Shown: one piece after another, positions 59,391 through 64,000 of the stretch | How positions within the stretch are numbered: the stretch's first letter is position 1 | Layout of the letters: the number at the start of each line of letters is the position of its first letter | NCBI RefSeq assembly: GCF_015711645.1 | Contig: NZ_JABTEX010000002.1 | Coordinates: 682,001 to 746,000, forward strand | From: Planomonospora sp. ID82291 | GTDB taxonomy: Bacteria > Actinomycetota > Actinomycetes > Streptosporangiales > Streptosporangiaceae | DNA length: 64,000 bases | Direction: 5' to 3' | The notes under the pieces: generated by a model | What the model was told of the DNA's origin: nothing | Seen by the model: the letters and a program-made list of their open reading frames with translations, nothing else | Databases searched by the model: none | Position numbers and translations under genes: made by a program

Positions 59391-59595
59391 TCAGGAGAAG
59401 CAGGACTGCATTTCGACGAAGTGTGCTCCTCCACTTCCATCACCCCGATGATCAGGGGCAGAAGCGGTGACAGGAGGGAAGGCAGGGGCCGGAACGTCAC
59501 GATCGGGTCATCCGGCGGTGCCCGGAGGGCTCCGCTCCCCGGCCGGTGGGGCCCGCCCGGGAGCATAGAAGTCGGGCACGCCGAGTGACGCACTC

Positions 59596-59601
59596 TAGGA
59601 T
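59596..59601 (+). promoter_or_regulatory. Candidate -10 element for gatC
   Basis: TAGGAT at 59596-59601 is a typical actinomycete -10 hexamer, 44 bases before the gatC ATG. It lies within CACTCT-AGGATG-AGAGTG, a 6-bp inverted repeat (59591-59608). The -35 is not clear. Confidence 0.4.
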
Positions 59602-59644
59602 GAGAGTGTCCGATTGCCATTCCACGAAACGGGTTCAACGACTC

Positions 59645-59944
59645 ATGTCCGCCATAACCCGCGACGAGGTCGCTCACCTCGCCCGGCTGTCCAGGCTGGC
59701 GCTGTCCGACGAGGAGCTCGACCACTTCGCCGCCCAGCTCGATGTGATCATCGGTGCGGTCGCCCGCGTCGCCGAGGTGGCGGCCGACGACATCCCGCCG
59801 TCCTCGCACGCGCTCCCGCTCACCAACGTCTACCGTCCCGACGAGGTCCGGCCCGGCCTGACGCCCGAGGCGGCGCTGTCCGGCGCCCCGGCCGTCGAGG
59901 AGAACCGCTTCCGCGTCCCGCGCATCCTCGGGGAGGAGGCATGA
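59645..59944 (+). CDS. gatC: Glutamyl/aspartyl-tRNA amidotransferase subunit C
   Basis: The 99-residue protein is the small stabilising subunit of GatCAB, which converts Glu-tRNA(Gln) to Gln-tRNA(Gln) (and Asp-tRNA(Asn) to Asn-tRNA(Asn)). It begins '[26 protein letters not shown]' and has the typical '[12 protein letters not shown]' region and '[15 protein letters not shown]' end. The ATG at 59645 gives family length; a longer frame is rejected. Its stop overlaps the gatA start (ATGA). Confidence 0.95.
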   Translation: MSAITRDEVAHLARLSRLALSDEELDHFAAQLDVIIGAVARVAEVAADDIPPSSHALPLTNVYRPDEVRPGLTPEAALSGAPAVEENRFRVPRILGEEA

Positions 59945-61431
59945 GCCTGATCCACAAGACCGCCGCCGAGCTCGGCGCGCTGATCGCGAGCGGCGAGACC
60001 TCGGCCGTCGAGGTCGCCCAGGCGCATCTCGACCGGATCGCCGCCGTCGAACCGCAGGTCAACGCGTTCCTGCACGTCGACGCCGAGACGACCCTGGCGC
60101 AGGCCCGGAGGGTCGACGAGCGCCGGGCCGCGGGCGAGGAGCTCGGCCCGCTGGCCGGCGTGCCGATCGCGCACAAGGACGTCTTCACCACCACGGACAT
60201 GCCCACCACGGCGGGGTCGAAGATCCTCGAAGGCTGGCGCCCGCCGTACGACGCGACCGTGACGCGGCGGCTGCGCGAGGCCGGGCTGGTGATCCTCGGC
60301 AAGACCAACCTGGACGAGTTCGCGATGGGCTCCTCCACCGAGAACTCCGCCTACGGCGTCACCCGCAACCCGTGGGACCTGTCCCGCATCCCGGGCGGCT
60401 CCTCCGGCGGCTCGTCCGCGGCGGTCGCCGCCTACGAGGCCCCGCTGTCCACCGGCACCGACACCGGCGGCTCCATCCGGCAGCCCGCCGCCGTCACCGG
60501 CATCGTCGGCATGAAGCCGACCTACGGCGGCTCCTCCCGCTACGGCCTGATCGCCTTCGCCAGCTCCCTGGACACCCCGGGCCCGTTCGCCCGCACCGTG
60601 CTGGACGCGGCGCTGCTGCACGAGGCGTTCTCCGGGCACGACGCGCTGGACTCCACCTCCATCGACGCCGCCGTGCCGCGGGTCGCCGAGGCGGCCCGCG
60701 AGGGCGACGTGGCAGGCCTGCGGATCGGCGTGGTCAAGGAGTTCGGCGGGGACGGCTACCAGCCGGGCGTGCTGGCCCGCTTCCGGGAGACCGTGGAGCT
60801 GCTGGAGTCCCTCGGCGCCAAGGTCGTCGAGGTCTCCTGCCCGTCGTTCACCACCGCGCTGCCCGCCTACTACCTCATCGCCCCCTCCGAGTGCTCGTCC
60901 AACCTGGCCCGCTTCGACGCGATGCGCTACGGCCTGCGCGTCGGCGACGACGGCACCCGCTCGGCCGAGGAGGTCATGGCGCTGACCCGGGCGCAGGGCT
61001 TCGGCCCCGAGGTCAAGCGGCGCATCATCCTGGGCACCTACGCGCTGTCCAGCGGCTACTACGACGCCTACTACGGCCAGGCGCAGAAGGTCCGCACGCT
61101 GATCGCGCGCGACTTCGAGGCGGCCTTCCACCAGGTGGACGTGCTCATCTCGCCGACCACGCCGACCACCGCGTTCCCGATCGGCGAGCGCGCCGACGAC
61201 CCCATGGCGATGTACCTCGCCGACCTGTGCACGATCCCCACCAACCTGGCCGGCAACGCGGCCATCTCGGTGCCGTGCGGTCTGGCGGACGAGGACGGCC
61301 TCCCGGTCGGCCTGCAGATCATGGCGCCCGTGCTCGGCGACGACCGCTGCTACCGGGTCGGCGCCGCCGTGGAGCGGGCCCTGACGGACCGCTGGGGCGG
61401 CGGCCTGCTGGCCAAGGCGCCCGCGCTCTAG
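59941..61431 (+). CDS. gatA: Glutamyl/aspartyl-tRNA amidotransferase subunit A
   Basis: The 496-residue amidase subunit releases ammonia from glutamine. The Ser-cisSer-Lys triad is Lys in '[21 protein letters not shown]' (near residue 79) and Ser in '[22 protein letters not shown]' (two Ser, near 154 and 178 by family position). The signature '[18 protein letters not shown]' is intact. It works with GatC and GatB. The normal neighbour, gatB, does not follow directly: two unrelated genes intervene (61465-63116). Confidence 0.95.
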   Translation: MSLIHKTAAELGALIASGETSAVEVAQAHLDRIAAVEPQVNAFLHVDAETTLAQARRVDERRAAGEELGPLAGVPIAHKDVFTTTDMPTTAGSKILEGWRPPYDATVTRRLREAGLVILGKTNLDEFAMGSSTENSAYGVTRNPWDLSRIPGGSSGGSSAAVAAYEAPLSTGTDTGGSIRQPAAVTGIVGMKPTYGGSSRYGLIAFASSLDTPGPFARTVLDAALLHEAFSGHDALDSTSIDAAVPRVAEAAREGDVAGLRIGVVKEFGGDGYQPGVLARFRETVELLESLGAKVVEVSCPSFTTALPAYYLIAPSECSSNLARFDAMRYGLRVGDDGTRSAEEVMALTRAQGFGPEVKRRIILGTYALSSGYYDAYYGQAQKVRTLIARDFEAAFHQVDVLISPTTPTTAFPIGERADDPMAMYLADLCTIPTNLAGNAAISVPCGLADEDGLPVGLQIMAPVLGDDRCYRVGAAVERALTDRWGGGLLAKAPAL

Positions 61432-61464
61432 GCGCGGACAGGGCACCGGGGAGGAAACGGGGGC

Positions 61465-62553
61465 GTGATCACTCGCATCGAGATCGACGGGTTCAAGTCG
61501 TTCCTGGACTTCGCGATCGACGTGCCGCCGTTCCTCGCGCTGGTCGGTCCGAACGCCGGGGGCAAGTCCAACCTGTTCGACGCGCTGGAGTTCGTCGCCG
61601 ACGAGGTCGGCGGTCCCGGCGGTCTCCTCGGCGCGCGCCGGGGCGCGCCGAACGAGCAGTTCCACCGGGTCGCCCAGGGCGCTCCGGTGGCGGCGTTCAC
61701 CGTCGCGGTGGAGGCCCTGGTCTCCCCGGAGCCCGGGGCGCTGCTCCCGGTCCGCCTCGACACGGGCGCGGAGATGGTGCTGCGCATCCCGAGGTCCACC
61801 GGGACGGCCGTCAGCCACGTGGCCCGGCGGCTCCCGCCGGAGCTGCTGGAGCTCATGGTCGTGGACCCGGACCCGGCGGCCACGCCCCGCCGCACGGTCG
61901 CCGCGTGGCGCCGCCACGCCCCGGTCCCGCGCGCCATGCGCGGGCGGGGCGCGCCGGCCGACCGCGGGCCGCTGGCCGCCGACGGGGCGAACCTCGCCGC
62001 GGTGCTCGGCCGGATGGCGGGTACGGCGGCCCTCGCCGACCTGGTGGCCGACCTCGCCGCGCTGGTCCCCGGCGCGGCCGGGCTGGCGCCCCGGCTGGAG
62101 CGCGGGGAGTGGCTCTTCGACCTCGTCATGGAGGGCCAGGGCGCGGTCCCGGCGGCGCTGCTGTCGGACGGGGTCCTGCGGATCACCGGCCTGCTGGCGG
62201 CCTTGCACGACCCGGACCACCCGGCCACCCTCCTGGTGGAGGAGATCGAGGGCGGCGTGCACCCCGAGCGGCTGGGGGAGCTGCTCCGGCGGGTCCGGCG
62301 GCGGGTCCGCGAGCCCGGCGGCGCGGAGCCGTACCGGCAGGTGATCGTGACCAGCCACTCGCCGGTGGTGGTCGCCGAGCTCAGCCGGACGGCGCCGGAG
62401 TCGCTGGTCTTCCTGGACGCGGTGGTGCGCGTCGACCCGGAGGCCGAGCGGACCTCCCGGGTGAGCGTGGCCAAACCGGTCCTGCCGGACGGCGAGCCGG
62501 GCACGTTCGTCTCGCCCCGGCAGCTCCGCCGCTACCTCGGCGCGGCGGCATGA
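61465..62553 (+). CDS. AAA ATPase of ABC/SMC-like type (OLD/AbiL-like), first gene of a two-gene system
   Basis: The 362-residue protein begins 'ITRIEIDGFKSFLDFAIDV' and has a Walker A 'LVGPNAGGKSNLFDALEFV' near residue 31, typical of SMC/RecF/OLD-type ATPases. The ABC-type signature region ('LLSDGVLRITGLLAAL') is near 230. Walker B with the catalytic glutamate is in 'ATLLVEEIEGGVHPERLGEL' near 260, and the switch His is in 'VIVTSHSPVVVAEL' near 297. The C-terminus is short and lacks its own TOPRIM domain. GTG 61465 follows GGGGAGGAAA. Its stop overlaps the next gene's ATG. Similar ATPases act with a nuclease partner in antiphage defence; that role is inferred. Confidence 0.82.
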   Translation: MITRIEIDGFKSFLDFAIDVPPFLALVGPNAGGKSNLFDALEFVADEVGGPGGLLGARRGAPNEQFHRVAQGAPVAAFTVAVEALVSPEPGALLPVRLDTGAEMVLRIPRSTGTAVSHVARRLPPELLELMVVDPDPAATPRRTVAAWRRHAPVPRAMRGRGAPADRGPLAADGANLAAVLGRMAGTAALADLVADLAALVPGAAGLAPRLERGEWLFDLVMEGQGAVPAALLSDGVLRITGLLAALHDPDHPATLLVEEIEGGVHPERLGELLRRVRRRVREPGGAEPYRQVIVTSHSPVVVAELSRTAPESLVFLDAVVRVDPEAERTSRVSVAKPVLPDGEPGTFVSPRQLRRYLGAAA

Positions 62554-63116
62554 GCCGCCCCCTGGTCGCCGGCCTGGTCGCCGAGGGGGACGCGGACGGA
62601 GGCTTCCTGAGCGTGGTGATCCCCCGGCAGCTCCGCGAGCTCGTGCGGGACGCGCCGTACGCGGTGGACGTCGAGGCCACCCGGGTCGCCGTGTGCGACC
62701 GCGAGCACCTGGTGGCGGCGCTGGAGGAGCTGGCGGGCGACTGCCATCTGATCTTCGCCCGGTCCGGCGACCGCGAGCGCGGCCGGTCGGACGGGATCCG
62801 CTACCACTCGCACTACCTGGTGCCGGTGGTCGGCCTGGGCGACACCGAGGCCTGGCCGCTGGCCGATCCCGCCGTGTGGGCCGGGCTGCCGGGCAGCGAC
62901 CCGTCCCGGCTGCCCGCCGGTCCCGCCGACGTCGAGCGGATCGCCTACCCGCGGGAGGTGCTGGCCGCGACCGCGCCCCGGCGGGGCAAGCCGGTCGGCG
63001 ACTACTTCGAGTACATCGGACGCAACATCGACCTCGCCGTCCTGGCCCGGGTCCCCGGGTACGCCGGCTGGGTCGCCGAGACGCGCAACGCCCTGAAGGG
63101 ACTCGGATACCTTTGA
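62550..63116 (+). CDS. DUF4276-like / TOPRIM-like effector, second gene of a two-gene system
   Basis: The 188-residue protein starts 'RPLVAGLVAEGDADGGFLSVV', where Glu11 and Asp13/Asp15 are placed as in TOPRIM-type or DUF4276 proteins. It also has 'LVPVVGLGDTEAWPLADPAVW', matching the DUF4276 pattern of an acidic residue before Trp and Asp (TEAW.LADP). These residues would bind metal ions. The gene overlaps the ATPase by four bases (ATGA), so the two are made as a pair. Family links are from memory. It could be a nuclease or tRNA-targeting toxin activated by the ATPase; it could alternatively be a repair factor. Confidence 0.7.
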   Translation: MSRPLVAGLVAEGDADGGFLSVVIPRQLRELVRDAPYAVDVEATRVAVCDREHLVAALEELAGDCHLIFARSGDRERGRSDGIRYHSHYLVPVVGLGDTEAWPLADPAVWAGLPGSDPSRLPAGPADVERIAYPREVLAATAPRRGKPVGDYFEYIGRNIDLAVLARVPGYAGWVAETRNALKGLGYL

Positions 63117-63248
63117 CGTCCTCCACGGCCCGCGCCGGCGGCCCACGGCGGCGGCGTGCGACCACGGCGCGGCCACGGCACGGTCATCGCAGAACACTCC
63201 GGACACTCCGGCTCTCCCGGATCGGACTGAGGAAATGGTGAACAAATC

Positions 63249-64000
63249 ATGAGTACAGGCACGCTCATGCCGTACGACGAGGCGCTGGAGCGCTTCGAGC
63301 CGGTGCTGGGCCTGGAGACGCACGTCGAGCTCGGCACGGCCTCGAAGATGTTCTGCGCCTGCCCGACGACGTTCGGCGCGCCGCCGAACACCCACGTCTG
63401 CCCGGTCTGCCTGGCGCTGCCGGGCGCACTGCCCACGGCCAACGCCACGGCGATCGAGTCGACGATCCGGATCGGCCTGGCGCTGAACTGCTCCATCGCC
63501 GAGTGGTGCCGCTTCGCCCGGAAGAACTACTTCTATCCGGACATGCCGAAGAACTACCAGATCAGCCAGTACGACGAGCCGCTCTGCTTCGACGGCTACC
63601 TCGACGTCGAGGTGGACGGCCGGACGGTGCGCATCGAGATCGAGCGCGTGCACCTGGAGGAGGACACCGGAAAGTCCACCCACATGGGCGGCGCGACCGG
63701 CCGCATCCACGGCGCCGACTACTCGATCGTCGACTACAACCGCGCGGGCATCCCGCTGGTGGAGATCGTCACCAAGCCGATCCCCGGCACCGACCGGCTC
63801 GCGCCGGAGGTCGCCCGCGCCTACGTCACCGAGCTGCGCGAGGTCATGCGCTCCCTCGGCGTCTCCGACGTGCGCATGGAGGAGGGCTCCATGCGGTGCG
63901 ACGTCAACGTCTCCCTCATGCCGCGCGGCGCCTCCGAGTGGGGCACCCGGACCGAGACCAAGAACGTCAACTCGCTGCGCAGCGTCGAGCGGTCGGTCCG
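63249..64000 (+). CDS. gatB: Aspartyl/glutamyl-tRNA amidotransferase subunit B, N-terminal part
   Basis: The gene begins at ATG 63249 and runs off the right edge; 250 codons are seen. The product shows '[35 protein letters not shown]' followed by '[12 protein letters not shown]', giving the zinc cysteine cluster of GatB, and '[19 protein letters not shown]', '[11 protein letters not shown]' and '[17 protein letters not shown]', all GatB signatures. GatB holds the kinase site that activates the misacylated tRNA. It is separated from gatA by 1.8 kb and its own 132-base gap, so it may have a new promoter in the gap. Confidence 0.95.
   Translation, partial: MSTGTLMPYDEALERFEPVLGLETHVELGTASKMFCACPTTFGAPPNTHVCPVCLALPGALPTANATAIESTIRIGLALNCSIAEWCRFARKNYFYPDMPKNYQISQYDEPLCFDGYLDVEVDGRTVRIEIERVHLEEDTGKSTHMGGATGRIHGADYSIVDYNRAGIPLVEIVTKPIPGTDRLAPEVARAYVTELREVMRSLGVSDVRMEEGSMRCDVNVSLMPRGASEWGTRTETKNVNSLRSVERSV

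Noticed and set aside
53900-59645. Prophage or integrative element with att sites
   Set aside because: No integrase, transposase or tRNA gene and no direct repeats were found at the borders; the island was kept as an accessory insertion without a mobility claim.
59830-63165. 1100-codon minus-strand frame opposite gatA and the ATPase pair
   Set aside because: Shadow of gatA and its neighbours; composition typical of non-coding frames.

Overview
The window comes from the chromosome of a very high-GC Gram-positive actinomycete. Streptosporangiales (Streptosporangium or Nonomuraea relatives) is the likeliest group. I infer this from the strong G/C third-position bias, several tandem Ser/Thr kinases, an actinobacterial ESX (type VII secretion) locus, and the housekeeping order mnmA / methionine-synthase-like / ligA / gatCAB. 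No rRNA or tRNA gene, CRISPR array, integrase or transposase was recognised.

Region 1 (1-7.2 kb): the end of an amylo-alpha-1,6-glucosidase, a GT4 glycosyltransferase, an enoyl-CoA hydratase, and a tightly packed four-gene run (coiled-coil protein, PP-loop ATPase-like protein, M55 D-aminopeptidase, Tat-type flavin amine oxidase). Region 2 (7.2-14.2 kb): a VapBC-like toxin-antitoxin pair with a palindromic operator, then three membrane-anchored Ser/Thr kinases, each with its own tandem repeat between kinase and membrane part. Region 3 (14.2-23.9 kb): etfBA, an MFS transporter, a TetR regulator with a perfect 20-bp palindrome beside its start, a cysteine desulfurase, a SAM methyltransferase, a DUF695 protein, mnmA (the sulfur acceptor for a desulfurase) and an MBL-fold hydrolase.

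Region 4 (24-48.2 kb) is a large ESX locus. Machine parts are EccC, EccD, EccB and the mycosin MycP. Candidate cargo includes two classical WXG100 proteins, a WXG-like/lytic transglycosylase fusion, several WXG-like helical proteins, three proteins with long Pro/Gly linkers that end in a shared Trp/acidic tail, and three WXG-plus-membrane proteins. Four YbaB-like small proteins lie among them. At the far end is a probable pseudokinase with a long Pro/Thr/Lys stalk. No EccE or EccA was found in the window. The locus lies between mnmA and the methionine-synthase-like gene.

Region 5 (48.4-64 kb): methionine-synthase-like protein, ligA, a GGDEF-EAL protein, and gatC-gatA...gatB. Two accessory insertions interrupt this conserved stretch. 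One is a three-gene island at 53.9-59.4 kb: two archaeal-type (DUF234-like) ATPases flanking a DUF4132 protein, with palindromic operator-like repeats. The other is an ATPase plus DUF4276/TOPRIM-like pair at 61.5-63.1 kb, placed inside the gat operon between gatA and gatB. These two units are the best candidates for undescribed defence or stress systems. gatB runs off the right edge.
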